From Cynocephalus volans (lineage: Eukaryota; Chordata; Mammalia; Dermoptera; Cynocephalidae), in NCBI RefSeq assembly GCF_027409185.1, contig NC_084469.1, forward strand, positions 37,947,293 to 38,011,292: 64,000 nt of DNA, written 5' to 3'. A program made the translations under genes and the position numbers. Shown piece after piece: positions 11,231 to 21,935 of the stretch. The notes beneath the pieces were generated by a model. It had not been told where the DNA came from, did no database searches, and saw only the letters and a list, made by a program, of their open reading frames with translations. Numbering within the stretch: the stretch's first letter is position 1; the number at the start of each line of letters is the position of its first letter.

Positions 11231-11426
11231 TACATCATACGTCACTTAACATTGGGCATATGTTCTGAGAAATGTGTCCTTAGGTGATCTTATTGTTGTG
11301 CAGATGTCATAGAAAGCTCTTACACAAATCTAGATGGTATAGCCTACTATACACCTACACTGACCACCATCCCAGATTATATGTGGTCCGTCGTTGACCA
11401 ATATGTCATTAGGCAGTGGATGACTG
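11231..11426 (+). mobile_element. Tigger/MER2-type DNA transposon MITE
   Basis: The left end is CATACGTCACTTAAC. Inside are TTCTGAGAAATGTGTCC and AGATGGTATAGCCTACTA, and the right end is GGCAGTGGATGACTG, an imperfect inverted terminal repeat of the left end. This matches my recollection of pogo-like Tigger-derived short elements. It has no transposase. A second copy lies at 21731-21935. Confidence 0.8.
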
Positions 11427-12558
11427 TGTTGCACAAAACCATTGATGCTCTGAGTACAAATTAGTTCTTGGCCTATGTGTGTTATACATATGACAGAGAC
11501 ATGTTCAACATTTTTTCTTATTGATTACTGAAAACTTGTACCATGGAAGACATAGTTTTTAATTTAACCATTACTTTGTGAGCCCTGCTAGATATTGCAG
11601 AGTGAGTTAGAGTCAGCTCTAGAGAGTGTCATCAGTGGCTGAGGCCGAGCAGAGCATTGGTCCTAAACATATCCTTTAACCTTGACTTAGGATTGAAGGA
11701 AACTGAAAATTATGCATATATTAAAGTTGTGGTGACTTTGAGTTTATGTCTTTGCAGCAAGGTGTGTGATAGAATGGGCAGTGACGATGACACTCTCCTT
11801 TTTCTAACCTGTGCTAGCTATAGAAATATACTCATGGAGCATTTTTGCTATTGTTTTTGTGATACTGATTAATTAGCTTTGAGAAGGTTATCTTTCCACA
11901 TGGCTCAAAATTTAAAAGGTCCAAAAGGATATATGTGGAAGTGTATGACTCTTTTTACTGGGACAACTATTGCTACCAGTTTCTTCCTGTAAGTTGTTGA
12001 CTTGAAGAATGAAATAAAAGCTTGATGCTTGTGACTTCTCATTAAATATATTAGGCAGACCACCTGCTTTTATCAGTTTCCTCCTGAAACACCCCCAAAA
12101 CGAATATACAGGGATTAAAAAAGCATGGACCCAAAGGACAAAGAGAGAAGAAAAGGAAATAGAAGTAGCAAAAACTTGAAATCTGGAGAGTAGATTAATG
12201 GGTGATAGCAAATTTGTCAGAATGGAGAAATCCGAAACCTAAGCTGACAGTGGAGGAAGTCTAGAAGCAAGATGGTTGTCAGCCTTGAAGGGCTCCAGAA
12301 TCTCAGACATGGATGTACCAGACCCATTTGAAAGTGGGAATGCAGGGAAAGCAGAAAATGGGAGGTGTGGATGAAAGTTCTGTATAAGATGCAGATAGAT
12401 CAGACTCTGTCCCAAGTTTCTGCTGTCAGGTGACAACACCCAACATCCTGGAGGAAGACTGGGGGTTAACTCCTTGCAAAGTTGACCCAGAGAGATTCTG
12501 GACTCAGGGATTCCAGGCACCGTTGTGGGTAAGATCCCTTAATGAAAGCAGAGGAAAA
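11427..12558. other. No gene or clear repeat seen
   Basis: 1.1 kb of unassigned, moderately AT-rich sequence. Short open frames exist on both strands, but none has a recognisable domain, and there is no RNA gene or promoter signature. Confidence 0.5.
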
Positions 12559-12662
12559 GGGCTGGCCAGTTAGCTCAGTTGATTAGAGTGTGGTGCTGCT
12601 AACACCAACGTCAAGGGTTCAAATTCCCTTACTGGCCAGCCTCCAAAAAAAAGAAAAGAAAA
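12559..12662 (+). mobile_element. tRNA-Ile-derived SINE, monomer (CYN-like)
   Basis: The tRNA-like body of about 80 bp starts GGCTGGCCAGTTAGCTCAGTT (A box TTAGCTCAGTTG) and has a B box GGTTCAAATTCCC at 12617-12629. It ends ACTGGCCAGCC followed by an A-rich tail. Its length and pairing pattern follow tRNA-Ile(AAT). I believe this is the CYN SINE family of colugos. Degenerate flanking repeats (GAAAGCAGAGGAAAAGG before, GAAAATAGAGCAAAAGG after) look like target duplications. The anticodon arm is decayed and an A-tail is present, so it is not a functional tRNA gene. Confidence 0.85.
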
Positions 12663-12817
12663 TAGAGCAAAAGGTAGGAATCTACAGACTAAATGATGAG
12701 ACTACTTAGCTTTCTTCCTCTCCTTGGCTTCTGGAAGACTGTCAGTGAGGCTGCACCTCCAGGAATGGTCAGAAAGACCATCTCTCAGGAACGTGGATCA
12801 ACAAAGAGAAATGACGT

Positions 12818-12873
12818 AGTAAAGTCAAGGGTTCAGATCCCCATACTGGCCAATAGTGGGAAAAAAAAAAAAA
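12818..12873 (+). mobile_element. 5'-truncated SINE fragment
   Basis: This piece carries only the B-box half of the same SINE (TCAAGGGTTCAGATCCCCAT, then ACTGGCCA) followed by 13 A residues. It lies about 160 bp from the monomer at 12559, in the same orientation. Confidence 0.6.
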
Positions 12874-13548
12874 GTACTGAAATCTATAGTTGGGAATCTC
12901 TCAACCAAACCAACTCACCCAGATTGCCTGAGCCAAAGTTCTGCCCACATACACACAGATTCCTCTTAGCTTTGTAGTGCCTCACTATTGAGGATCACCA
13001 AGCCCTGAAGAAAACCTCTATCATCATAAAGATGATAGAGCAGCAACAAAGAATCTCAGAGGAAGCAGAGACAACACTGGCAGGAGAAGTGAGGCTTAAG
13101 AAGCCTTTTACTGATGTCCACAGAGACATAGGAGAAAATACCGCACTGTGAAACAGAAACAGGTTATTATTAAAAAGGAGTATTAGATGAGAAAGAAAAA
13201 TCTTTTGGGAGTTAAAAACATGATGAAAGAATGAAACATTCAATATGAATGTTGCAAGTTGATGTTGAGAAACTCCCTCATCAGCAGAGTAAAAAGACAA
13301 AAGAAACAGGAAAGCTAGGGGATCAGTTTGGTAGAGTTTGACAGCTGAAGAATAGGACAGGAAAATGGATGGAGACATTTTTTAAAGAAATATTTTAACA
13401 AAATCTCCATATTTGAGGTGTATGAGTTTCTAGATTAAAGAAGCAAACCTAGTATCTATCTTAATAAATTTTTTTTTAAAAATAATGAAAAATGAAAGAT
13501 CCATCATTATATGATTTTAGAATACTTGGGAAAGAGAGAGGACAATAG

Positions 13549-13553
<5 letters not shown>
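12874..13553. other. No gene seen
   Basis: Unassigned sequence. The stretch 13140-13390 has the A-rich strand asymmetry common in old L1 or HAL1 pieces, but I could not place it in a family. Confidence 0.4.
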
Positions 13554-13605
<52 letters not shown>

Positions 13606-13606
13606 G
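13554..13606. repeat. (AG)n microsatellite
   Basis: A nearly pure GA dinucleotide tract of about 53 bp with one GAGG interruption near 13594. The strand is homopurine and likely to vary in length. Confidence 0.95.
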
Positions 13607-16093
13607 TCTTACACATTTTATCTCCTATGGCTACTTGCCCACTTGCTCAGGAAGTTGCTGGAAGATGAACTCTAATCAAACAAAGGAGCAAACAAAGAAG
13701 CAACCTGAGATGCAGGAAAGCTGGGGGTCTGACACAGGCAAAAGATGAAGGGGCCCTCGTAAGATGATGATAAATTGAGATGCAGGGGACAGGAGGACCA
13801 GAGAATAATCAGTTCACATCTGAGCAGGAGGAGGAAGGGTCCTGAGGGTGGGGAGGGTGGGTGGAGATGAACCTCGTAGGTTACCTCATGTATTCAAATG
13901 TACCATGACATGACGTACATGTCTGCAGAGAGTGATGGATATTAAGAAAGCACAGTAAGAGAATCAGAAAAAATAAAAAACATACTCAAGAAAAGACCAT
14001 GTGGCTCAGCTGTGAATAACAGTATATAGTAAGAATAAGGTAGGTAATAAAATAGCATCTAAACAAAACATAATTCTACATGTGGAAGGGTGGCAGAGGG
14101 ACAGCCCCTGTGTCTGGTGGGGGTGGACAGAGTTGAGCAAGAGAGCTGAATGCTCATTATTCAGTCGCCGTTCAAGAGACAATATCTAAAAACTGCAAGA
14201 AAAAAAAAATCAAAGACTGTAAGTATGTTCTTTAGAAAGGTGGAAATAAAGTGCCTTTAGGGAATTACAGTTAAGGCTATCGAGAGACACATAGGGGATA
14301 GTTCTGTTCTGTTTTGTTTTATTTTGCTTTTGTTTTAAGCCAAATAGAACTATTTGACTTTTTCAACAGTAAATAAATAGATAAGTTTATAAATAGGTAG
14401 GCAAACAAACAAATAAATAAGATGAAAGAATATGACAACGGAAAATTTGGTATGATTTTGGTAACTTCAGGAGGGCTCCCTAACGTGGATCTATTTAGTA
14501 TCTTAAGTAGTGTGAACTCTCACCTCAGGCATAACATATCATGATTTTAAGGTTGAGAAATCAGATATAAGAATTTTCCAAAAAGACCTGACTTGATGGC
14601 TCCATTGTTGAAAACTGGCTCTTTTCCATCAATTGCTGATTTTCTTCTCAATCTTATTGTCAAGAGACAACTCAGGGAAGTATTATTCAAAACCATGTAC
14701 AAAGGCTGAAGCCAACATAAACAAGTATAGATCACTGAGTCCAGCTGGAGAATAGATTAAGAATTCATTTGCCATTTTCTTCTGAGTTGAGACACTCAAC
14801 CTTCTAGTTTGGACTGTGGTATCTTACTGTCAAAAAGAAGGTGGTAGGTCGTTTTCAATGAGAAACCATTCAATTTCTCAGTCTGCCTTTCATCCGAATA
14901 CTCCTAACTCTTTTGAGAATAAGCAAACATTTGCACCAGCATTCACGATGGGCTAGTGCTGAAGATCAATGCTTTCTGGTTTGGGAGAAATCACGTGTAC
15001 AAACGCTGACAAGATGAAGACCTTGGCGGACACATCGTGGAGCTGGTTACCACTAGCTAAGCACAAGATGGTAAATGATATCTCACACCATGATATAAAA
15101 TGATATTATTGGCTTAAAATATGCATATACTTTATATTTCTTAACTGTTTGAAAAAATGATTGTGGTAATTAAAAAAAAAATACTGAATATTGCTGGGCA
15201 AATGTGGATCAAACTCGCCTGTTTAAAATGCCTGGTGTTTAGCCAGTAGAAACATCATGTCCTACTAGCAAGATTCCTGTCTGACGGGCCGAATGTCTGC
15301 TTTGGTTGGTTGCTGGCTGGGCATCCTTTGCTCTCTTTCATGTTCTGTCTCTTTCCATGGTTAATATAAATTTAGTTTTAACAGAGAGATTCCCACTAAC
15401 AGGTCAGGATTTATTGGCGTCCTCTGGAAGTTTGCATAGCGGGCACTACTAGCCCATCCCATTTTTGTCAAGTGCCAGGTTCTGTAGTGGTGATGTGGAA
15501 AACAGATAGCATTGGCTTCTTGCCTGCTTGGGAATTCTACAAATTATTACTTCCATTTGTTCCTTGTTTGATTAGCCTTCCCTCTCTGGGGAAAGCAAGT
15601 CTTCTTTGAAAATCAGATGGGAAAACTCTGTCCTAATACACCAGCAACTCTTGCTTCCCTTTCTGAATGATTTCAGACCCTCTGGATCCCCTGTTGAGGA
15701 TTTGAGATCAAGGAGGCAGAGAATCTTGCATCTAGTGTATCCTTGGGAGGCCTGGCCATCAGAGACCCACTGTGGAATAATTTTACCTCTGAAAATGAAT
15801 GCAATTCTGCTTGGTCAAGCTTGGCTGAGCTGTGAAGTGGTGGCAAGGCTGAGAGATACAGGGTTTGGAGTGCCGAGTGCTCAGTGGTCTAATGAAGAGA
15901 CTAAGAAATCATGGAAGGAAGGAGGGGGCAGGGTGACTGAGAGGAAGGGAGGCATGGTAGGAGAATAGTGGAGAGACCTTAAAATGGGCACATATTTCAA
16001 TACTCAGCATGCACAGGAGAGAGACAAGCCCCTAGTTCGGTCTGACCCCAGAAGGCAGAAGTGGTTCTTCTGGATGGGTCCGTACTCAAGGGG
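13607..16093. other. No gene or clear repeat seen
   Basis: 2.5 kb without a recognised family. It includes TTTTG-rich runs near 14300-14335 and an AAAT/AAAC-rich stretch at 14365-14425. The open frame at 15606-15968 (120 codons) has no recognisable domain and is treated as chance. Confidence 0.45.
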
Positions 16094-16345
16094 AAGCATA
16101 GTATAGCTCAGAGCACGGTCTCTAGTGTTAAGATGGCCTGGGATGGAGCTCTATTGTTGCTGCCTAGTAGCTGTGTGACTTGGACCTTGGACTAGTTACT
16201 TAAACTATCTGTGCTCCAGTGTCCTCATTTGTAAGTTGGGGTAATAGCAGCATCTACCTCAACAGAATTATTGCAAGGGTGAAATTCATTAAGAAATATA
16301 AAACGTTTAGAATATTGCCGGGCATACAGTAGGTATTCATATGGC
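16094..16345 (+). mobile_element. MIR SINE
   Basis: A nearly full-length MIR. AGAGCACGGTCTCTAGTG is followed by the core TAGCTGTGTGACTTGGACC, then GTGTCCTCATTTGTAAGTTG, and the 3' end GGGCATACAGTAGGTATTCA. It is an ancient mammalian tRNA-derived SINE, heavily diverged and inactive. Confidence 0.9.
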
Positions 16346-17160
16346 ACAGGGCTTATGAGAGTTATGTGCAGAGAGAAAGCATTCAGAGCACCGTATGGAA
16401 GATCCTTCTGGTATTTCACACTCTGGGAAGTTCACCGTCATTGCAGGGTCAGGCAGAAACCAACTGACAGCTTATGGGATGGGAGGACTTGTGCAAAGTA
16501 CTGAGATGGGACTAGAGAGCTTTAAAAGTCCTTTCTGCCTCCACTTGAGGTGCTTCGGTCTGAGACACGTGGACTTTGGCTGGTTGGTTGGGCTCAGAGG
16601 GCTGCTTTCAGCCTGCCCTGTCCTCAGAGCCTCTTATCAGCGTCCCTTGGAGCTACATCTCACATGCACGGCCACGGCGGGATCCTGTTCCTGGATGCCT
16701 CGTCTAGCCACAGGACGGAAGGGAGTCTAGGGGATGGAGAACAGCAGGAGCAACATCCTTCCTCTGGTGCCCACTCTCAGCAGAGCTTGCTGGGATCTTT
16801 TGGATAATGACAAACTCCACATCTGGGGATGAAATCCATACTTAGAAAAACAACAAAAACAAAAACGTTGAGGAAGTTGAACAGGAAGGAACTGTGTGTC
16901 TCGGTGCCAGGAGGCACAAAGGTGCAAAGTACAGTGTATTTTGAAACAATCCATTCACAGGCACAAATCCACACGTCTGCTCCGTCTCTCATGCACCTGG
17001 CTGCCGGCAGATGGGAAGATGCTGTGAGTGCGGAGCAGCAGGCCAGCTGCAGGGAGGGCCTGTGGCCCCCAAGCCTCACTGCCATGTGGTGCCTAGGCTC
17101 AGATGCATTCCACCGAATGCCCCAGTACACTAAAAGAACCATGTTATAATGGGAAGGGGT
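16346..17160. other. Repeat-poor, GC-richer stretch; no gene seen
   Basis: About 800 bp with short overlapping open frames on both strands (up to 121 codons at 16777-17142 minus). None has a domain I recognise or convincing splice context. Confidence 0.45.
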
Positions 17161-17163
17161 TGG

Positions 17164-17630
17164 TTTTTTTTTTTAAATTACAAAACTAATGTGATAACAT
17201 TAGAGAAAGTTTTTAGAACAGAAGAAAAAGCATCCTGTGAAATATCACCACTCTTATACACAATTTCTATGATTTATCTTTATTCTTGTTTTCTTCCCCA
17301 TGCTTGTATATTTTTTACATAGTCATAGCAGCCTTGTTACTTAACATTCTAAGAATTTTTCCAAGTTGCATTTTAGTCTTATCACTTAAAGGGTTTTTGT
17401 TTTGTTTTTAAAAAGCTATCCAATATTATCTTATATGCATTCACTATGTTTTAAATTAATAATCACTTCCTGTTGGACCAGATTTGTATTGTGATAATAT
17501 TCACAGTTTTAGCTCTTTTCTCTGTCTCTGTGTTATTATTTACTTACATTAAGTAGGATTACTAGATTAAAGGGTGTGAAAATTTTTATGACTCTTGATT
17601 TGTTTTTTACTTAAATAAAAGGCAATGCTT
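17164..17630 (-). mobile_element. Old L1M-like fragment, antisense
   Basis: AT-rich text with TAGGATTACTAGATTAAAGGGTGTGA near its end resembles the antisense of old L1 3' regions ('aattgctgggtcaaagggtatgaacattttta'). The match is diffuse. The nearby 18225-18290 (ATTATAAACAATGTCTCAGC) may belong to the same antisense relic. Confidence 0.4.
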
Positions 17631-18224
17631 TTCTATTAAATATAGAAGATTGACTCCATCCATTTCTCTCTCCTTTCTCCCAAGATTTCGACTAAAGTGT
17701 AGAGGAAAAGAGCCCAGGACGTGTTTGGAAGGCCCAGGGTAGAGGTTACACTGTGTGGGGTAAGCCACAGGCTGCTGGAGAGACTGTGTGGTGAGTCCTG
17801 AGAGTACGTGCAGAGAGAGGCGCCAGCTGAGCCCAGCCTCCCGGCCACCCCACCAAGGGTCAAGCATGTGAGAAAGCTGCTGTGTACCTTCCAGCCCAGC
17901 CCGGGGCAGTGAAACACCACAGAGCATGTTCCTGTCAATATCACTTGGAGCAGAAGGTTCAACCCCCTTAACCTGTCATCCCTGGCCCTCAACTCATGAG
18001 ATATAAAGAGGTGGGGGTTGTTTTAAGATACTAAATTTTGCTACAGATAACTAAAACAGAAGAGGGAAATATAGTAGAGATCATAGAAAACTATGAAAAT
18101 GAGAAGAAGTGATTATGAATGCTTGAAAAAGTAGAACACTTTAAAAAAATAGGTAATCATAGAATATTACTGGGCCACTTCTGAATGTGGCAGAAACTAC
18201 TTCATGTTCCCCTGACATTGAATG
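17631..18224. other. No gene seen
   Basis: Unassigned. The 118- and 106-codon frames on the minus strand at 17607-17992 overlap each other in different frames and show no domain. Confidence 0.4.
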
Positions 18225-18295
18225 CTTTTAATTATTTTTTGTATTATAAACAATGTCTCAGCGACTACCCACATACATGCTTCTGGGGTTCAGGA

Positions 18296-18755
18296 TGATA
18301 CCTCAAAATGTGGCACTTTGGCATTTGAGAAAAACAGCAGAAGCATGAAGGGTCACTCTCGCCTTCTCTGCACCCTCTCTTCCTTGAAGCTGGCCATAAA
18401 ACCTAGCTGACCTTCCTCTAAAGTAGTTCCTAAGACACTCATTAACACCCTTAGCTCTGAAGACACAGGGTCACAGTGAGGAATCTGCACACACAGGCCT
18501 TGCCAAGTTCCTCCAGTTTGTCATCATCAGATCACACCCCTTTGTCCAATCACACTTCCTCACAACTGTCCATTCTTCATTAAACTTAAGCATAAAAATG
18601 CACATTTTCCCCTTTTTCTTTGGGTCTTCCTTTATGAAGGCTCCCATGTCAGGTAAAACTTATATTAAATGAGTTTGTTAATCTGTCTTTTGTTATGGGG
18701 TGCTTCAGCCATGAACCTTGCCATGGGTGAGAAAAGATATTACTTCTTCCCTACA
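18296..18755 (+). mobile_element. Solo ERV LTR (class I-like)
   Basis: About 460 bp starting TGATACCTCAAAATGTGGCAC and ending TTCTTCCCTACA (TG...CA). Interior marks typical of a known mammalian ERV LTR group are CTTCCTTTATGAAGGCTCCCAT, TATATTAAAT and GTTAATCTGTCTTTTGTTAT. A TATA-like CATAAAAATG lies near 18590. No internal retroviral genes adjoin it, so it is a solo LTR. No clear target duplication was found. The frame reading through its 3' end from 18669 is not a gene. Confidence 0.7.
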
Positions 18756-19059
18756 GTGCCAGATTCCAGGTGGGGGACTTCCTGGGTCAGGCTCTTTGAA
18801 GGTTTTGAAAAGTTCCTGATACACTGTCAGGTTGCTTTTCAGAAGGGCCACCTCAGCACATACTCCTGCATGCCAAGAGCTTGTGTCAGTACTGTGCATG
18901 GGCAGTTTTCACATGATTGCTCTGGCATTGTCAAACCCTGTCATTCCCCTGTCCTCTCCATTGTGGATTCCTGTGTTCCTCCTGCCCATTATATTTTTCC
19001 AGGGCCTTTCATTTTCAATGACTTTGTAGATAACCCACCTTTTTTTCTCCTTCCCCAAA

Positions 19060-19200
19060 TCTGTTTTCCCAGGAATCCAAACCCAGCTCTTAAATTAGCT
19101 AGCTATATGATGTGGAGCATATCACTTAAATTCACTGGAACCTGGTTTCCTCATTTGCAAAGGGAGAGGATGTATCACATAATCTCTAAAATCCTGTCAG
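19060..19200 (+). mobile_element. MIR fragment
   Basis: The MIR core is recognisable as AGCTAGCTATATGATGTGGAG ... TCACTTAAATTCACTGG ... GTTTCCTCATTTGCAAAGGG. It is truncated at both ends. Confidence 0.65.
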
Positions 19201-19204
19201 TTAT

Positions 19205-19490
19205 GAATTTATTTATAGTATTGAATAATTCAAAAAAACCTAAATGTCCCACAATAGGGTTTGGTTAAATAAATTATGATATATCCAAATGTTGGAATGC
19301 CAAGTAGTAATCTTTTTAAATATATTTTTTATTACATTGCATGAGAATGGACTCATGATATGATACTATGTGAAAACCGCATGCCACTGTACGATCCTCA
19401 ATTTATACATACAAATCTTAACATATAGAATTAAAATGAAACATACCACAAGGCTAGCAGTGGTTCCCTATGTGATTGTATTATAGATAA
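19205..19490 (+). mobile_element. Old L1M 3'-end fragment
   Basis: CCTAAATGTCCCACAATAGG, GGTTAAATAAATTATGATATA and TCCAAATGTTGGAATGCC match the widespread L1M 3' region ('taaatgtccatcaataggg...ggttaaataaattatggta'). 19211-19344 closely resembles the reverse complement of 26409-26543. Confidence 0.7.
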
Positions 19491-19494
19491 TATA

Positions 19495-19577
19495 TGAGGG
19501 AGGGTACTTTAAAAAGTTCATGGAAAAATAGAATTAAAAGATAATAAAATCTTTCCATAACTTTTGAAGATCCCTCA
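19495..19577. mobile_element. Palindromic mariner-like MITE
   Basis: An 83-bp hairpin. The left arm TGAGGGAGGGTACTTTAAAA/AGTTCATGGAAA mirrors the right arm, whose reverse complement reads TGAGGGATCTTCAAAAGTTA/TGGAAAG. The centre is AATTAAAAGATAATAAAATC. It is flanked by TA on the left, as expected for Tc1/mariner target sites. It has no coding capacity. Confidence 0.75.
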
Positions 19578-20297
19578 TGTACTCAGAAAAATGCATTTTC
19601 TTTAATTGTGAAAACCAGATACTGAAGTAGGATCAGGATAAGCTTCTTGGCCTGTGCGTAGCCTTCCCTGGCCGCCAGGCAGGATCAGGGTTCTCTGTCT
19701 TGGCTCCTACCATATCTGGAACAAACCCACATTACAGCAAACATTGCCCTGCACTGTAGTTGCCAGTCATCACATCTGCTTCCTGCTGAATTCTGAGCCT
19801 GATGGCAAAACCTTTGTCCTGTTTGTTGATTTATCTAACACACCAGACATATGTTGGCTGAATACCTAATAAATTGGTTGGTGAAGTAATTTCTGTTGGA
19901 ACTATAATTCTGAAGCTTGATATTGCCTGCTGCTTTTCAGTTCCAAGGTCAATAAAATGAGAATCTCAGATAATGTTTTCTCCTAAATGTGTTGTCTAGA
20001 ACTGGGGTACATTTCCACCAGGTGCTGCCTGAGAGTATGGATGGAAAATCCCTTTGGGGGAGACAAAGGCATCAGATGCCAGAGTGACATCATTACCTGT
20101 GCATACGTCTGTCTTCCATGGCTGGGATGCATTGCTCACCATGCAACTTTCAAGCTGTCATTTGGTTTCTTGTGGAAATGTCAAAACAGAGTAAATGTGC
20201 TAGCTGGGCTTGAGGATGTGAGTAACTGATCCCTCTGGCAGTTATGTTTCTCATGGCAAATTAATGAATTGGCAAAAATTTTGTTAGCTCAGCCTTT
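19578..20297. other. No gene seen; weak L2-like text
   Basis: The 19740-19880 stretch ends ATATGTTGGCTGAATACCTAAT, faintly like an L2 3' end. The rest is unassigned. It is a candidate upstream region for the ORF at 20298. Confidence 0.35.
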
Positions 20298-20633
20298 ATG
20301 AGCCCAATTAACTTTGGAATACTGAGAAAATTGGATTTGGAGATCTGCAAAGCTGAGGATGAGATTTTAACCTCGGTGGCCCCCCATGAGGAACTGCCAC
20401 CCTTGGAGGTCTATCGGCATGCTTTACTTTTGGGACACCAGAGATTTCCCCTCCACCAACAGCAGAGAATCAGAGTGCACTTTGTCAAGATTGCTTTAGA
20501 GAGGATGTACATGATGGAAGGGAAGCTCCCAGTAGGGCTTGGGACACAAATGAAGAGCTTTGGACAGCCCTTCAGGTCTTGGTACAACGAAGTTTTGACA
20601 CGTGTGGAAGAATTGCACAATGATTCATTATAG
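20298..20633 (+). CDS. Intact 111-codon ORF, unknown identity
   Basis: This ATG-to-TAG frame lies in repeat-free sequence. It starts MSPINFGILRKLDLEICK, contains ELPPLEVYRHALLLGHQRF near residues 32-50 and a basic/hydrophobic stretch (RIRVHFVKIALERMYM) near 57-72, and ends VEELHNDSL. No signal peptide or membrane segment is evident, and composition is compatible with a small helical soluble protein. I do not recognise a family; a distant LYR-type resemblance (VYR...) is too weak to claim. The start context (TTTATGAG) is poor and no clear promoter, poly-A signal or A-tail is visible. It could be a single-exon gene, a terminal exon (TTTTGTTAG and TTAGCTCAG just upstream are weak acceptor candidates), an old retrocopy without a tail, or chance. 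Confidence 0.35.
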   Translation: MSPINFGILRKLDLEICKAEDEILTSVAPHEELPPLEVYRHALLLGHQRFPLHQQQRIRVHFVKIALERMYMMEGKLPVGLGTQMKSFGQPFRSWYNEVLTRVEELHNDSL

Positions 20634-20989
20634 TTACACATTAGTAGAAAAGGTACTCAGTTGTACTTAGCCATTTGTATTTCTTACAATCCTACTCTAA
20701 ATTGTATTCTATTTGTGTCTGGAACTAATCTAATTGATATTCATACTTAACTGTTTTAAATACATTTTATTGTGTTCTTAGAAAAGGGCTTAGTAGTCAG
20801 CAAAGGCATGCCACTCTCTTTGTTAATGGTTCACCATGTCCTCCATCCCTCCTCCCATAGTCAGAGGGTTGTCTCTACCGCCAGTGTAATCTCTGGCTGG
20901 TATCATTATATCCACGTTTTAAATCAGTCTCTGTCAGTAACTGCTCTTCAATTCATTCAGTCCTCAAGCCTCTCTTAGCCTTCCCTGGC
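20634..20989. other. No gene seen
   Basis: 356 bp downstream of the ORF. It is AT-rich to about 20780 with no AATAAA just after the stop, then unassigned. Confidence 0.4.
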
Positions 20990-21545
20990 ACTCCAGGCAG
21001 AACTAGGTCAAAGGATATCTTAAAAAGCAAAGAGGATGGTAGCATCCCCTTGCACTAAAAATCTCTTTTGGCTCTCTGTGAATGCAAATTCCTGAGCTGG
21101 CATGAAAGACCCTTTGCAATTTGACACCATTCCTGTCACATAGCCCATGTCCTAGTCACACTGAGATGATCAAATTCTTCAAAGATAGCTTCCTGCCTCA
21201 CCATACATCTGTGTCTTTGCTCCCTCTAAAATTTTGCTTGGAGTACTTTTCCCTGCCTCTTCAGAAATTTTGTTTGCATTCTTCAAAATCAAGGTGATCC
21301 ATCATGTCAGCAAGCACAGGTTTTTGCTCCTTTGGGCTTTCACAGTCCTTTAAACAAACTTATTCTGTAGCAATTACCCCCAGTATTATAAATATATGTT
21401 TGTGCATGTTTGTCTCTTACTAGACTATGAACTTCTTGAGAGCAGAGAGCTGTCATTCATCTCCGTAGAGCCAGTGCTTAACACAGTGTCTGACTCATCA
21501 TAGATCCTTAATTCATGTTTATCGAATTTATTAATTAAGCCATAA
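20990..21545 (+). mobile_element. L2 LINE 3' end
   Basis: The L2 3' region is recognisable from GGCTCTCTGTGAATGCAAATT through TTTGCTCCCTCTAAAATTTTGC. The hallmark 3' text is TAGACTATGAACTTCTTGAG then GCAGAGAGCTGTCATTCATC and CAGTGCTTAACACAGTGTCTG, ending near TTAATTCATGTTTATCGAAT. No usable ORF remains. Confidence 0.85.
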
Positions 21546-21621
21546 CCAAGGCATCACCATCCATTTAATTGCAAATGAAGTCCCACAGATGAAATTAACA
21601 GCCTCATTTCTATCAGCCTCG

Positions 21622-21730
21622 CTGAAAAGCGATGACAAACACTGAGCACTTCGCACATGCCAGCCAATGTAGAGCACAGAAAAGCAGCCAAGGGCATTGG
21701 CCCTGCCCTTGAGGAGCTTATGATATACAA
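21622..21730 (-). mobile_element. L2 3'-end fragment, antisense
   Basis: AACACTGAGCACTTCGCACATGCCAG and GGCCCTGCCCTTGAGGAGCTTATGA correspond to the antisense of the L2 terminus ('attgagcacctactatgtgccagg ... ccctgccctcaaggagct'). Confidence 0.65.
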
Positions 21731-21935
21731 TCTTGTGCTGCATAACGACGTTTCCACCAACGACTGACCTCATATACAAGATTATAATGGGTATACCATA
21801 CAGCCTAGGTGTGCAGTAGGCTATATACCATTTAGGTGTGTGTAAGTACACTCTATGATGTTTGCAAAATGATCAAATAGCCTAACAATGCATTTCTCAG
21901 AATATATCCCTGCCATTCAGTGATGCGTGACTGTA
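21731..21935 (-). mobile_element. Tigger/MER2-type MITE, second copy
   Basis: It starts CTTGTGCTGCATAACGACGTTT, contains TATACCATACAGCCTAGG, and ends CAGTGATGCGTGACTGTAG. The ends are imperfect inverted repeats. Its internal order is opposite to the copy at 11231-11426. Confidence 0.8.

Noticed and set aside
12559..12635. Functional tRNA-Ile gene
   Set aside because: The body resembles tRNA-Ile, but the anticodon stem is altered, it carries an A-rich tail and degenerate target duplications, and several similar copies occur. It is a SINE.
18669..19268. 199-codon open frame on the plus strand
   Set aside because: It crosses from an LTR into unique DNA, a MIR and an L1M fragment, so it is a chance read-through rather than a gene.
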